In this document: in pieces, positions 35,769-48,555 of the stretch
Numbering within the stretch: position 1 is the stretch's first letter
How the letters are laid out: every line of letters begins with the position of its first letter
Origin: Helianthus annuus
Taxonomy: Eukaryota; Streptophyta; Magnoliopsida; Asterales; Asteraceae
DNA: 64,000 nt
Direction of reading: 5' to 3'
Assembly (NCBI RefSeq): GCF_002127325.2
Contig: NC_035435.2
Location: 122,445,127-122,509,126, forward strand
The notes under the pieces: generated by a model
What the model saw: only the letters and a program-made list of their open reading frames with translations
Database searches by the model: none
Told to the model about the DNA's origin: nothing
Program-made: the position numbers and the translations under genes

Positions 35769-36444
35769 ACTTAAAGGACAAAGTCGGTGGGAAATCCCAC
35801 CGGCTTTGCTCCATGACCCCCTCACTTTAATAATTTTACAATTTTAGCCCTTTACTTTGTCTTTGCTCCATGCCCCCTCACTTTAATAATTTTGCTATTT
35901 TAGCCCTTTACTTTGTCTTTAAACTTTTATAAAATAACAAATTTAGCCTCTAAACCTCCTACTTGAATTTCTAAAACCACAACCTCATCTTTCAAACTTT
36001 ACCAGTACCAACCCTCTACTTTGGTTTTTCACCATCAACCCCTTAGCTCTTACATAGTTACGCCACCAACCATCTTCTTTTACATTTCTACCAACACCCC
36101 CTCATCTTTTATTCATTTCCGCCACCACCCCTAAACTTTTACACTTTGTTTTTTTAGACTTTGCTTTTTTACCCATTGGACTATTACTCCATTTTTACAC
36201 ATGCCCAACGTTTAAAAAATTGCAATTGTAACCCCCTAAACTACAACTCCTACTTTTGCAAATGCCAATTCATTGTGTTTTACGAAATGTCTTAGGCATT
36301 GCGTTTTAAATTTTGTGTCTACCTTTATGTTTTACATCTTTTTTAATTGTCTTTTACGCACTGCGTTCTACGAATCATGTTTTGTCTTATTATAGGTTTC
36401 CACCCGTCGCGCGCGGCCGCAACGCGTGGCGGGCAAAATACTAC
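35769..36444 (+). mobile_element. Non-autonomous Helitron copy 1 (imperfect ends)
   Basis: It begins near ACTTAAAGGACAAAGTCGGT (TC start changed to AC). It ends with hairpin CGCGCGGCCGCAACGCGTGG and AAAATACTAC (CTAC in place of CTRR). The body is pyrimidine-rich (TTTAGCCCTTTACTTTGTCT repeated). It is homologous to 36450-36937. Confidence 0.6.
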
Positions 36445-36449
36445 TACAA

Positions 36450-36937
36450 TCTTAAAGGAGAAAGTCGGTGGGTTTCCCACTGGCTTTGCCTCCCTGTCCC
36501 CGTACTTTCACGATGTTGCAATTTTAGCCCTTTGACTTTAGCATCTTCAAAGTTTCACAAATTGACAAAATTTAGTTCCTAAACGTCCCCCTCATCTTTT
36601 ACACATTTCCACTACCACCCCTATACTTTTAAATTTTGGCTTTTTTAGACTTTGCTTTTTTACCCCTTGCACTATTACTCCATTTTTACCCCCACCCAAC
36701 TTTTAAAAAATTGCAATTGTAACCCTTAGACTACAACTCCTACTTTTACAAATGCCAATGCATTGTGTTTTACGAAATGTCTTATGCATTGTGTTGTACA
36801 CTTTGTGTCTACCTTTGTGACTTACACTTTTTTTTGTAATTGTCTTTTACGCACTGCGTTTTACGAATCGTGTTTTGTCTTACTATATGTTTCCACCCGT
36901 TGCGCGCCGCCGCAACGCGCGGCGGGCAAAATCCTAG
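36450..36937 (+). mobile_element. Non-autonomous Helitron copy 2 (complete ends)
   Basis: 5' TCTTAAAGGAGAAAGTCGGT preceded by A (36449). The 3' hairpin GCGCGCCGCCGCAACGCGCG is followed by AAAATCCTAG (CTAG 36934-36937), then T. The element is 488 bp, inserted between A and T as Helitrons do, immediately after copy 1. Confidence 0.82.
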
Positions 36938-38035
36938 TTTAATGTTTAAGGATCAAATTACTGTCGGTTTGTTCAATGGGTACTACTAGTTCGGTACAAG
37001 ACAACAATCAATAGATGACTGAAGATATCAATTGAATTGAATGACCCGAATATCAGATAATACGTCCAATTTTTTTTTTTTTTTTTAAATTTTCATGGAG
37101 TACGTCTAGCACAACTATAACACAGAGTGGTTTGTTTGTATAATAAATGGAACAAATCTAAAACAATAAATTTGCACTAATATTAATAGTTGGCATATAA
37201 ATTTTCTTTTAATTGGAGGCCCTAGGCCCAAGCCTAGGTTACTTATACTATAGGTCCGGTCCTGAGCTCAAGTGTCTTAAGTATTCGGTGAAGAATACTC
37301 ACAGAGCCCATTGCTGTAATATATAAAGAACCAAGTGTATGTAAATATGGCAGAGTTGGGAGTTAGACAATGATCGTATATCATCAGTTTCAATTACTAA
37401 TGATATCTTCGTCTATCATGATTGATGTCTACACACTTGTGTCGGTATTTCACTTTCCCCACGCTAAAGGAAAATTTTGAAATTCTAGTAAACAAAGGAG
37501 CATGTGTTCACTTGCAAGTAACCATTAGGTACCACATATCTAATTAGAATTTAGCATCACATAGAGATAGGCACACTTAACAAACAAGTCAAAACTATCA
37601 AATTGGTTATTACAAGAAACTTAGTAATTAGGCAATTTCAAAATACTATTTGTCTATTTAACATGTTGATAACTTGGTATTGATCCTAAAAATGGTCTAT
37701 TTGTCGTTAAAAAAACTATTTGTCTATTTACCATGTTGCTTATGCTATGTTGGAAACATAGTCTATCATCAATTCACGGACATGGTTCTTATTGTGTGGG
37801 AATTTTTTACACATGGCTCTTAGACTGTCACAAGATAGTCATTTAATTTAAGCTCGCTAGCTTAGTCAAGACTAGTATATAAAGCTCATGCTCACGCTCG
37901 TTTATTAAATGACATTCAATCAATTTAGGCTCGAACTTATTTAACCTGAAATGGATTCGAGCTTTTAAAGAGCCGATCCCGCCTAGCCTCCACTCATTTA
38001 CCAATCTAAATTACTAATAATGAAATAAGATAGTT
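36938..38035. other. Intergenic DNA, no gene seen
   Basis: AT-rich with a T-run near 37070. TATTTGTCTATTTA is repeated at 37648 and 37709. AGCTCGAGC-like phrases at 37850-37970 are probably eroded dispersed repeat. Confidence 0.5.
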
Positions 38036-38375
38036 AAAAGCACAAACTAATGCCAATGAGGCAGTGGTGGAGTGGTTGGGGGAAGACTTGGTGTTCCTTG
38101 TGACTCAGGTTCGACTCCCAGTCTCCCCATTATTTTTTGCGGCATCCTAGTGAAGTACGAATACGGGTGGCACCAGTTCGTCTTGGATGGAACGCGAGGT
38201 TTTACCGATTATTTCATTGTCGTGCCTTTGGGCGGGTGGATGTCGGGTTTCCACGCATCTGGGAGAGCCAAGGGGCTGGCGGCGGTCGAGTAGTCGATCT
38301 TGGCCACAGCGTCCGGTGTCACGGTGGTTAACACGTCGTTCCTGTTCCTTGACGTTAAAAAAAGCACGAACTAAT
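38036..38375 (+). mobile_element. tRNA-derived SINE with 16-bp target duplication
   Basis: The SINE body 38052-38359 (308 bp) starts GCCAATGAGGCAGTGGTGGA, with an A-box-like TGGTGGAGTGG and a B-box GGTTCGACTCC about 50 bases later. It ends GACGTTAAA... in an A run. AAAAGCACAAACTAAT (38036-38051) and AAAAGCACGAACTAAT (38360-38375) are the target duplications with one mismatch. The body is GC-rich compared with its flanks. It is not a functional tRNA gene, because there is no cloverleaf. Confidence 0.88.
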
Positions 38376-38720
38376 TAGGATTTTTTTTTGTGGTAAACCA
38401 AACGATAGTTTTTGCAATGAAGTCAAAATAAAATTCAAAATCGATAATACACCCACTCGTTGCATGAATCTCGCATTACATCATGCAAACACAAAAAAGG
38501 GTTTCTGTAAGAACAGATCCATTCTCGTTTCGTTCAATTTTACTATCTTATCATCTATATGAAGAACATTACCTGTATGATAATTTCTATTCGTCGATAG
38601 TTTCTTCTAGTAATCTGATGTGCGTTTTCTGTATTGATTGATCTTCATTTGTTTTATTATAGCTGGAGCAATTGGTTACACGTTTTGAACGAGAGTTCTG
38701 TCTCACCAGTAAAGTAAAAA

Positions 38721-41700
38721 ATGGGTTACAACAACAATCTGCGGATGTTAGGGTTCAATCCCCCCCTAGTAAGATATCTACATTAAATTGATGTTGTGTT
38801 TTTTTTAAGCGGTGGCAACTAGGGTTTGGTTATTTGTGTGTGGCGCGGCGAAGAAGGTAGAGAGCCTAGGGTGCTCTGATACCATATACTATATAGAGAT
38901 AAGAAAGTATTATAATATATAGAGATAAACCGGCCCCATGCGCTCATACTAATAAACCTAAATAATAATGTATTCCAATGTAACTGCGGTTTCTAGTTTC
39001 TGAATCAAGAATGGTTACAGATGAAATCATCAAGTGTAAAGTCAATGATTGAGTTACAAGATGATAGTCGAGCTATACCCGTCGCAACCACCAGAAACTT
39101 GCCTTCCCTAAAAGGCGGACCGGAACTTTTTGGCACCAACTCTGCATGGAGCATAATGAAAGCCAGTATAAAGACCGCTTTCTTTTCTGATAAAATAAAT
39201 TTACTCTTACCTTGTGGCCCATTAGCAATGCTGGTTGATCAATTGACCCATCGTCAAGTGAGTTATCTTATACATGTATTGTCACCATTTAGCATGATTT
39301 GTCATTTTTGCAGCGTTGTTTTGATTTGTTTTTATATGATATGATATCAGGGTTGGGTCTTCATGTTGAGCTTATTGGGCATCATACCTTTGGCAGAGCG
39401 TTTGGGTTGGGCCACAGAGTAATCATCTGTAAATTATGCTCTTCAATAACTTTGCGCGACATCATTTATATAGTTGAATATATCATTGACTTCTCTACTG
39501 TGCAGGCAACTAGTTTACTACACCGTACCTACAGGTTTGTTTTTTTTTTTTTTTCAAATTTTAATGGTCTGTTTGTTTCTACTTTCCACTTATATACATT
39601 TTCTTGGTCTCAACTGCATAGTATTCGTTTAATTATATTATATATAATTTTCAACTGAACAAGGAGGTGATAGATAAAATAGATTAGTCTTTCATATTGT
39701 GTGAATTAAAAAAATTTGGAATTGCAGTGGGAGGTCTTCTCAACGCCACTTTTGGCAACGCAACAGAGTTGATAATCTCACTGTTTGCGATGAAGCAAGG
39801 CATGTTACGCCTTGTGCAGCAGTCATTGCTAGGCTCGATTTTGTCCAACATGCTGCTCGTTCTCGGATGCGCACTTTTTGGTGGAGGCATCACTCATCTT
39901 AACAAGGAACAAATGTTTAACAAGGTTAGTTAATTGCCATAGCTCAATTCTAGAGGTGGTACTTTTGACCCATTAACTTACGAATGGGTTTCTTATGAAT
40001 GCATTGTGTGTGATTAATTGAACATTGAAATTGATTGAGCTAAGCTTTGTTGTCAGTCAAATGTGGGGATGAGTGTAGGATTGCTCTTGATGGCGGTCAT
40101 GGCGCTGATTTTCCCAACTGTTCTTCGTGTCACAAACACCGAGTTGCAAATTGGGACGTCAGTATTAGCCCTTTCAAGATTTTGTAGCTGTATAATGCTT
40201 GTAGCATATGTCGTCTATATTTTTTTTCTGCTGACAAACCAGAAGCAAGACTATGCATCGCTTAAAGAGGTTTATAATCACCTTGATAAAGATAGGATTG
40301 TGCAATATGTTTATATTTTTCTGTTAATTGTTCAAAAACATCAGGATTCTCCAACTGCAAGTTCGGATAACGAAGAATCTGCTGATATTACAAAGTGGGA
40401 ATCGATTATATGGCTTGGCGTTTTGACTCTATTCATTTCAATTCTCTCGGATTATTTGGTCAATGCAATAGAGGTGGTTAAATTAAAATCTTGTTAGTTT
40501 GATTCTGATCATTGACATTCAATTGTAAGTATCGCTTACACAGTGGAGCCTTTTTACTATATAATGATTCCATGTTTCAGGGTGCATCTGTTGCAATGGA
40601 TGTCCCGGTAGCATTCATTAGTGTTATTCTGCTTCCCATTGTCGGAAATGCAGCAGAACACGCAAGTGCTATCATGTTTGCAGTGAAAGACAAACTTGTA
40701 CGTGTTTTTGTTTTGCTTGTTGTTTATTCCTAAGACTACTTTCTATACACAAGTGGAACTTAAAAGCTGTTAGGTGTTCTATAAAAAAAAGGATTTCATG
40801 ACATGCATCATGGATTTTTACAGTGACAAGTATAAAGATGCAAGGCCCATTATGATAGGAGTAAGACCCCGAATCACCGGTTCAAATAAAACGGTCAAAT
40901 AAAAGATAGATCTACGGTTCGTTTTGGATACAGATACACCACCAAAACCAACAGTAGGGCTGCGAATCACTCCCGAAGATACAGAAATCACCACTCCGGT
41001 TATAAATTCGGGTCTAAGAACACCACTCAATATGCCACAATTGAGCTAGCATAGACCCAATCAATTTAACTCAAAATCCATTGAGATAAACCAACCAAAG
41101 AGAAAAATCTCATACTCAAAACACACTAACCTCCGTTTTACATTCATTGATCCTAATTAATATAAAACAAAAATATGGTTACCTAAAGAAATTAACTACC
41201 TACCCACTACCTAAAACATGCAAACTGACTTTGACCACTACCTCAAACTTTGAATTAAAATGCAGAAAATAAAAAGAAGGAAACGTGGGAATTAAGTTGT
41301 GTAAATTGGAAATAAACTAAAAATAAAAACATGGCTCTAATTTGCTGCAGATGGGTGGGATCATGGCGGGTCTTCGGGTTCGGGTGCGGGTAAAAATATA
41401 ACCCAATTAATCCATTTTAGAAACTGAGCCTGATGTATATCACATTATCTTTTAATGATTATATTTGCAGGACATTTCTTTAGGAGTGGCGATTGGATCT
41501 TCAACACAAATATCCATGTTTGTGGTAATGTATTTGCTTATAATTAAAATATGAAAAGATCAAGGGGATTTTCTTCCAAATCTGTATATGTCTCTCTAAT
41601 TTTCTTCATGTATGGTAGATTGGTATCCAACATCTGTTTCTTTTGAATTACACCCTTTTAAGAAGCATATATTTAATAAAGAAAAGTCAAGTGAGATGTA

Positions 41701-42514
41701 AGTGACATGGGCTTGTAAGGTGACAAACTTTCTTGGTAAATTATCGGCATTTTAGTATATTTACTGTGTTATAGTTGGATAACACAGCCAGACAGCCATT
41801 GTGGTTAACTTTTTCTTCAGCTTTGCTGTTTCTTGCCATTAATAAAGTATCTTTTTTTATGTCTGTATTAATGATACAAATCTACGTCTAATGATTGTAT
41901 TTTAGCTACTTCTTGCCAATTAAATTTGTGTTTTTTGTATGCTTGAAACTATGACAAGTGTTAAGTACAATGACAAAAAAAATGTTCATCACCATTGTTA
42001 TTGTATTCGTTTATAGATGCCGATTTGTGTGGTTGTTGGGTGGATGATTGAACGCCCATTGGACCTCGATTTTGAACCTTTTGAGACGGCCACTCTTTTT
42101 ATGACAGTTCTCGTAGTAGCCTTCATATTGCAGGTTTGACTTGTCAATCACCATTTCATTCCCATTTTTTTATCATTAAGTTTTTTTCTTTCATCCCATG
42201 AAAACTGCAAAGTTTGACCTACATGGTTTGAAGGAAACTGTTTGACTGTCCTTGGATAAATCTATTCTAACAAACTGACTAAAGTTTTGACCAAAAAGTC
42301 CTACTAAACTTTCAGGAGGGAACATCAAATTACTTCAAAGGATTAATGCTCTTGTTTTGTTATATGATTGTTGCTGCAAGTTTCTATGTACATGTAGATC
42401 CTGCATCTATACGTGAGTTTCTTCGTACATATAGGATTTATTATCATAAGTTTGTTCCTTTTTATTAAACCGAATTTCTTTATTTCTGGTTTTGCAGAAG
42501 ATAATCCTCAATAA
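38721..42514 (+). CDS. Vacuolar-type cation/proton exchanger (CAX family), about 448 aa, 12 exons
   Basis: Exons are 38721-38768, 38997-39257, 39351-39418, 39506-39534, 39728-39924, 40057-40269, 40345-40473, 40581-40697, 41471-41524, 42017-42133, 42316-42412 and 42498-42514. All are GT-AG and in phase. The two hallmark alpha repeats are present: [18 protein letters not shown] (about 136) and [19 protein letters not shown] (about 333). Between them is the acidic loop [14 protein letters not shown]. About eleven hydrophobic segments fit the family fold. CAX proteins move Ca2+ and other metals into the vacuole in exchange for protons. The ending ([20 protein letters not shown]...) fits the CAX2/5 type best, a tentative choice. 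The small first exon ([16 protein letters not shown]) is inferred from an exact donor and phase. If it is wrong, the start is ATG 39021 (424 aa). Confidence 0.92.
40698..41470. other. CAX intron with unassigned repeat-like insert
   Basis: The 773-bp intron contains a stretch (about 40815-41060) of GC-richer DNA (AGACCCCGAATCACCGGTTC) that reads differently from the rest. No ends or duplication were found, so it is left unassigned. Confidence 0.35.
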
Positions 42515-44312
42515 GCACTATAGTTGAATTGAGTAGTCACATTTCAATCGCGTACACGTTGGATACACAATATCTGAGAAAAAAAAAATAGTGTTTCACT
42601 ACTCCATTGATCATCTGTCAGAATCATGAAGCATTTTTCACAAACCTAGGTTTGACTTGAGTCAATTGTAGAGTTTTGAATTTTCAGTTTGACCTCCATG
42701 AATCATGACGTTATTGTTAGATTTTGTCACCTTGAAGCTGGTCGTAGATCTCGGGTTCCATAACTTTAGGTGGGGATCAGGGTATATAGCAGATATTCAG
42801 ACTTGAGTAGAGGTGCCAATTTCAACATAATGGGTCAAATTGGGTTATGTTTTACCTCTAACAGGTTAAACGGGATATTGGTCAAACGGGTCACGAGTCA
42901 TCCAAATTTTATTTTTATCGCAAACGACTATCCTAAATCACTTTGTTGAAGAAGACGACATGGAAGGTACTCCTGCCTCAGGCAACTGGTTTTCAAATGA
43001 CAAATATTACAAGTTTCGTTTCTAGCGAAACTGAATGGAGAACTCTATCTACGTCTTCGAAAAAAGCCAAAAATCACATGGTTATGTGTCAACTTGTATG
43101 AATGCCAATACGCCATATTGGACTCGTTTAGCGCCCATCTTGCTAGAGCTAGCTACGAACCGAAATTCAATTACTAAGACGAAGAAACTTGTGAGTTGTT
43201 GCCTAGTATGATTTGCATCCAAACACTGAAATTCGAAAACATAAATTTGTACTAAAGAAAGTGAGGAATAATACTGCTACCTACCAGATCTGCACAAAAT
43301 TTGGTCATATTGTTGTAGACTGTTAAAAAAAGTTATTACTGAAATGATTTAAAGTTATCAAGAAAAAAAAACAAACAGTTTGACAGAAGTTATGAATAAT
43401 TAAAATAATATTTAACTTAAAAATGATAATAACATTTAACTTTTATCGTTAAAATGGTTTTCGTTATAATTCTCACTTGTCTAACTTGCTTTGCCGTTTG
43501 CTTCTTCATGGATATTTCTAAGTGTGGAACTCGCGGTTGTTATCTTCATATTGATTCTCCTTGAGAGTTGAGACGAGGCTTAGGTTTGCATCAACTTGGG
43601 CTTGCATTGCCATGACCATGCTTGGGCTTGTACCGAAGCCTTGTGTCACGGTTTACCACATGTCGTGTTTCTTTGCTTAACCCTTTGCTACTTTCGCTTG
43701 TGATGTTACCAACGTGTTACTTCATGATGGTGCTACCTATGCACCTGTGCCACGTCCTGATCCTTGTGTTGAGGCTTGAGCTGCGCCCTGCCTTGTGTCA
43801 CAACCTTTCCCTTTGAACCACTTGTGCACAGTCTGGGCTCGTTTATGGGTTCCGAGTTCAAGTCTTGTTACGGGGGTAATGTAACCACATCATCACACCT
43901 TCAAGGTTTTTGAAATAACAAAGAATACGTATCATATAAGATATTAGAAAGCAAGTAAATGATTAAGATATGAATTAGACTTTAGTGAGAATTATTATTG
44001 GCCTAGGTATAATCAAAATCATTGGTGAAGAGCGTCAAAGCAATGTTGGTTGCCTGTTTAATAGCATGATTTTTGTTTGTTTTTGTATCTTAGATTGTCC
44101 GTAACCGACCAACACCCATGCCATGTGTCAATGGTGGCCGGCGTTACTAGCGTTAAACACCATACCGGCTGTGGGGAAGGTAATTAGGAGGATGATGGGT
44201 GTGAGGAGGAAGATTGGTGGACCTCACCAACTGACAACCAATTAGGATTAAATTCTCAGTTTTTTTAATTTATAATATATTATATTATATTGTATTATGT
44301 TATATAATATTA
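42515..44312. other. Intergenic DNA downstream of CAX
   Basis: No supported gene. 42820-42900 (GGGTCAAATTGGGTT, AACGGGTCA) and 43600-43870 are repeat-like. The open frame at 43622-43816 has no recognisable content. 44090-44240 is GC-richer and could be an eroded transposon. Confidence 0.5.
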
Positions 44313-44885
44313 CTAGTATTATCGCCTGCCGTAATGCGGCGGGGAATTCATTAGTTATATATCATGTTAGATGAAATGCACATGTTTCTCACGCTGCGAT
44401 GGCCATGTCAAACAGGAAAAAAAATAGATGAAAAAACGTTGAACCCTACACGCACGTTGCGGCGTGTTAAGTCGTAAATTTAGAACAACACGTTAAACGG
44501 ATAATTTATGAAAGATGAAAAGTATATAAGAGACTAAAGTTGAAAGTAAAAAAAAAGTGTTGAGATTAAATTGTAAAAGATGAAAAGTTTTGGGTTGAAA
44601 GTAAAAAAATTAAAGGGGTTAAATTGCAAAAGATGAAAAGTTTTGAATTAGAAGTGGAAAATCAAATTAATCAAAGGGGTTAAAATAACAAAGATTGAAA
44701 CTTTAGACTTAAATTGCCAAAGATTGAAACTTTAGAGTTAAAAAAGAAATCAATTAAACAAAAGAGATAAATAGATTTAGTTAAATTGATGTTTAATATT
44801 AGTATTATTATTAAATTATTTGATGAGAAATTACCAGAGAATGACACGTGTCCAAAAGAGATTTTTGTTTATTAGTATAGAAAGA
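44313..44885 (-). mobile_element. Complete non-autonomous Helitron (573 bp, minus strand)
   Basis: Read on the minus strand it starts TCTTTCTATACTAATAAAC (5' end at 44885, preceded by A). It ends with hairpin CCCCGCCGCATTACGGCAGG, GCGATAATACTAG (CTAG 44316-44313), then T. These are textbook Helitron ends. The body (ACTTTTCATCTTTTGCAATT phrases) matches the degenerate plus-strand Helitrons near 34900-35750. It ends 13 bp before the (TA)n-bounded FAR1 element. Confidence 0.9.
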
Positions 44886-45171
44886 TTTTATATATATAGG
44901 TAAAGAGTATGGTACAAATATGGTTATCCTATATTATGTACGCTATATTGTGAGCCGTACACGTGTCCTGATTCAGTTCGGTTTAAGAAGGTTAAATCAG
45001 ACAATTAACCTAACCATCAGAGGGCAAATTCGTCTCTTCATTCATTCAGCGAGAAGTTCGTTACACTGATATCCCGGTAATTATTATTCAATCAGTTTCA
45101 AATTTTCCATAATTCACAATTTGCAGTTTTCGTTCGTACGTGATAGGGTTTCATTCAATTTGTCTATTTCG

Positions 45172-48100
45172 ATGGATCCACAGAGTAGCACTGGACGTAC
45201 AGAAGATGATTTTGAAGAAAATCGACCGATCGGTGATCATGCTCAATTATCTGCTTATCAGAGAGTTTCGATTGAGGATGTTTTAAATCCGCGACGTGCA
45301 AATCCAATTGCAATTCCAATTTCAAGTTCAAGTGCTGCAAACAAGTTTTCTATTGGTAATTATGTTAATTCAGATATCTAAATTGTTCGTATAATTGTTT
45401 TTTGTTTAATCGTAGCATTGTTGTAGATGTTTTTGTAGTTTGAATGTTTGATTACACTTTTGTATTTTTTGAGAAGCAACATGTATAACTTCGCATGTTA
45501 TTACATGTACAATTCGCATTTGATTTTTTTTTTTTGCAATTTTCGCACGTTACTATGTAATAAATCGCATATGTAATTCAGATTAATCAATATCATCGTT
45601 TCGCATGTTTTGATCAGACGATTCGCATGTGGTTTATATGACGTTTTATGTTTTTTATTTTGATTCATGTAGATGAAAGGGTTTACACTCCGGAGGTTCA
45701 GGCATCAGCTACACCTCTTGTTGGAATGCAATTTATCTCCATTGAACAAGCATATGCGTTTTATCAATCATATGCTAAGTTAGCTGGTTTTTCTATTCGG
45801 AAAGGTGGTGAAGTATACAGTGGTGGTATAATCAAAACTAAGTATTTTGTTTGTTCCAAAGAGGGACATAAGCCTGTGTGTATTGATGATTATTCGAAGT
45901 CAAAAAAGCAATTCAAAACAAGGAACAGGGGGACTATTAGGACCGGATGCAAAGCTCAACTTATGATTTGCACTGTGGATGGTAGATTATATACAGTAAA
46001 GAGATTTGTTGATGGTCATAATCATAAGTTTGTTTGTCAAAATGACATTCACATCCTCCCAGCTTACAGACAATTGTCAGATGTACAGGAGGAGATGGTA
46101 TGGGAACTAGGCACTTTAAACCTTGGTCCTGTCAAAGCTTTCCATATAATGAGGAAACGTTATGGTGGTTTCGAGAATGTTGGTGCCACGGTTGATGATT
46201 GCAAAAATTTTAGGAAGCGAATAAACAGCTATATAGGAGAGTATGACGCTGACATGGTCATAAATAGGATGACTGATAAAAAAAATATTTAGCTGATTAT
46301 TCGTTTGAATACTCTGTTGATGATGGCAAACGGTTAACTGGTTTGTTCTGGGCTGATGGTTTATGCAAGCTTAACTATATGGAATTTGGCGATGTGATAT
46401 CGTTCGATGCAACCTTCAAGACAAACAGGTAACTGTTTCAAAGACAAAAATGTTTTGTTACTGATTTTTCGCATGTTTTTTTGCTAATGAGTGTTCAATA
46501 TCGCATTTGTAGACAACAGAGTGGTGTTGAATATATCGCATGCCTTTTTCCCCTGGTTTCGCATTTGATTTTTATTAATTCGCATATAATAAACGTGATT
46601 TCGCATTTGTTGTTCAGGTACAAGATGGTGTTTGTTCCGTTCACAGGCATTGACAACCACTGTCGGAATGTAACACTCTCGGCTGGGTTGTTGGCATCAG
46701 AGAGTATTGAATCATATAAATGGCTTCTAAATTCATTTTTAAAGTCATTTGGTCGGCAGCCTAATGTTGTAGTGACGAATCAAGACCCTGCTATGAAACA
46801 GGCTATTGAGGAGGCTTTCCCTATTAGCAGACACAGATTGTGTATGTGGCACAATGAAAAAAGTGGCAGATAAGGTAGAGCATGCAATATTTTTGTGTTT
46901 TTGTTGGTGTTATTTTTTATTATTATAGTTTTTTGTAATAGACTGATATAAAATGCATTTATTGTTAAAGGTTGGACACGAGTTGTGCAATAATGATGAG
47001 TTTAAAAGGAGGATGTGCGACATTGTTTGGACTGATTCGATTGAGCCCGAAGAATTCGAGAGACAGTGGAAGTTGGTGATGATTGAGTTTGGTCTTACTG
47101 AAAACAAATGGATTGATGATATGTTTGGGATGAGATCCATGTGGATTCTGGCTTTTTACCGGCATGAGCCAATGTCAGGTCTTATGAGAACAACTTCAAG
47201 ATCAGAGAGTGAGAACCATTTTTTTTTTTTTTTGTCAGGTTGCTAATTCACAACTCACACTCATAGAGTTTATGAATCATTTTGATGGGGCAATGGATGT
47301 TCAAAGGTTCAATCATAGAAAAAATGATCATATTTCAAGATATACTGAGCCAGCTGATTGGAGTCAAACTACATTGGAAAAAGATGTTGCTAAGATCTAC
47401 ACCAGGTCTATATTTTTTGATCAGCAATTAGAGATACATGGAACAATTTCCGAATGTTTACCGATGGACACCAAAGTTGAAGGTCCACGTATCAGAATAT
47501 TGTTGAAGGACTTTAAAGCACATGGAGATGGTTTATTGGAGGTATTTTACATGTTTTTTTAGATATGCGAATTTGTTACATTACATATGCGATTTTAGTT
47601 TATTTATTTTACATTATTTTTTAGAAATGCGAAATTGTTATGTTCCACATGCGATATTAATTTTACTCACTTACATGATTGTTTAGACATGCGAAATTGT
47701 TATGTTTATACTTGCGATTTTAAAGCTTATTATTTTTTATTTTTTTTGGTTATTTGCTAGGTGTGGTTCAAGAATCTTGAAAATGATGTAACTGCACAAT
47801 GTAGTTGTTTGCGTTTTGAGCAGTATGGGCTGCTATGTAAACACATCTATTTTCTTTTCAAGATGTTTGGTGTTAAAGAAATTCCAAACAAATATGTTAC
47901 GAAGAGATGGATGAAGGATGTGGTGCCCAATGAGTTAAATGTGAAGTATAATCTAAATATTGGTGGTAAGGATGTGCAACACAAGGCTAAACGGATTGCT
48001 CGTGAAATCATCCATACAGGGGAGTATTTGGTTAGTAATTTGATTTCCGACCTTGATCAACTTGTGTTAGTGAGGGATCAAATGATGCAGCTTAAAGAGA

Positions 48101-48555
48101 GAGTTGATCAGAGTCGCATAACCAGGCAACTTGATCCAAAATTTGACCGATTTTCAAAGTTGATTGGTTATCAACAACCAGTAACTAATTCTCCCCCTAC
48201 TGTTCGTGTGCCGGCTGGTATAAGAAACAAAGGCCGCGGCTCGCATAGAAGGATTAAATCCAAGAAGGAACAAATGATCAGCCGCAAAGGGAAAAGGTCA
48301 AGGACATGTAGCGTATGCAATGAAAAAGGTCATGACATTCGGACTTGCGGCGAGCTTAAAGCCAAACAACAAGGTAAACAGGGAAAAAAGAAGATGAAGG
48401 GTGTCCAGATTGAAGATGGTTTGAGAGACAAAGACAATGAGGGTGAAGACGACGAAGAGGAAGATGACTTTGAAGATTACAGTAGTGATGATGGATCTGA
48501 AGAAGAAGATCAGTGGGAAGAGGTGTCTGGAGATGAAGATGACGAGGATGAGTAA
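45172..48555 (+). pseudogene. FAR1/FHY3-type MULE transposase gene with three small indels
   Basis: Exons are 45172-45355, 45673-46428, 46618-46874, 46971-47541 and 47761-48555 (GT-AG). They give about 854 aa if three indels are ignored. Domains in order are an N-terminal tail (MDPQSSTGRTEDDFEENRP), FAR1 DNA-binding (YQSYAKLAGFSIRKG, KYFVCSKEGHKP, RTGCKAQLMI), the MULE core with FDATFKTNRYKMVFVPFTGI and VVVTNQDPAM, a SWIM finger (AQCSCLRFEQYGLLCKHIYF), a zinc knuckle (CSVCNEKGHDIRTC) and a long Asp/Glu-rich C-terminus. The breaks are an A8 run near 46277 (one base short), a 2-base loss after MWH near 46850, and a T15 run near 47219. Two of the three are homopolymers, so assembly error is possible. 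The rest is well conserved, so the gene is either recently dead or actually intact. Confidence 0.85.

Noticed and set aside
38072..38378. Three overlapping ORFs of 63-73 aa
   Set aside because: They lie in the GC-rich body of a SINE with clear target duplications.
43622..43816. 64-aa ORF with Leu-rich content
   Set aside because: No homology that I recognise, no promoter or splice context. Probably chance.
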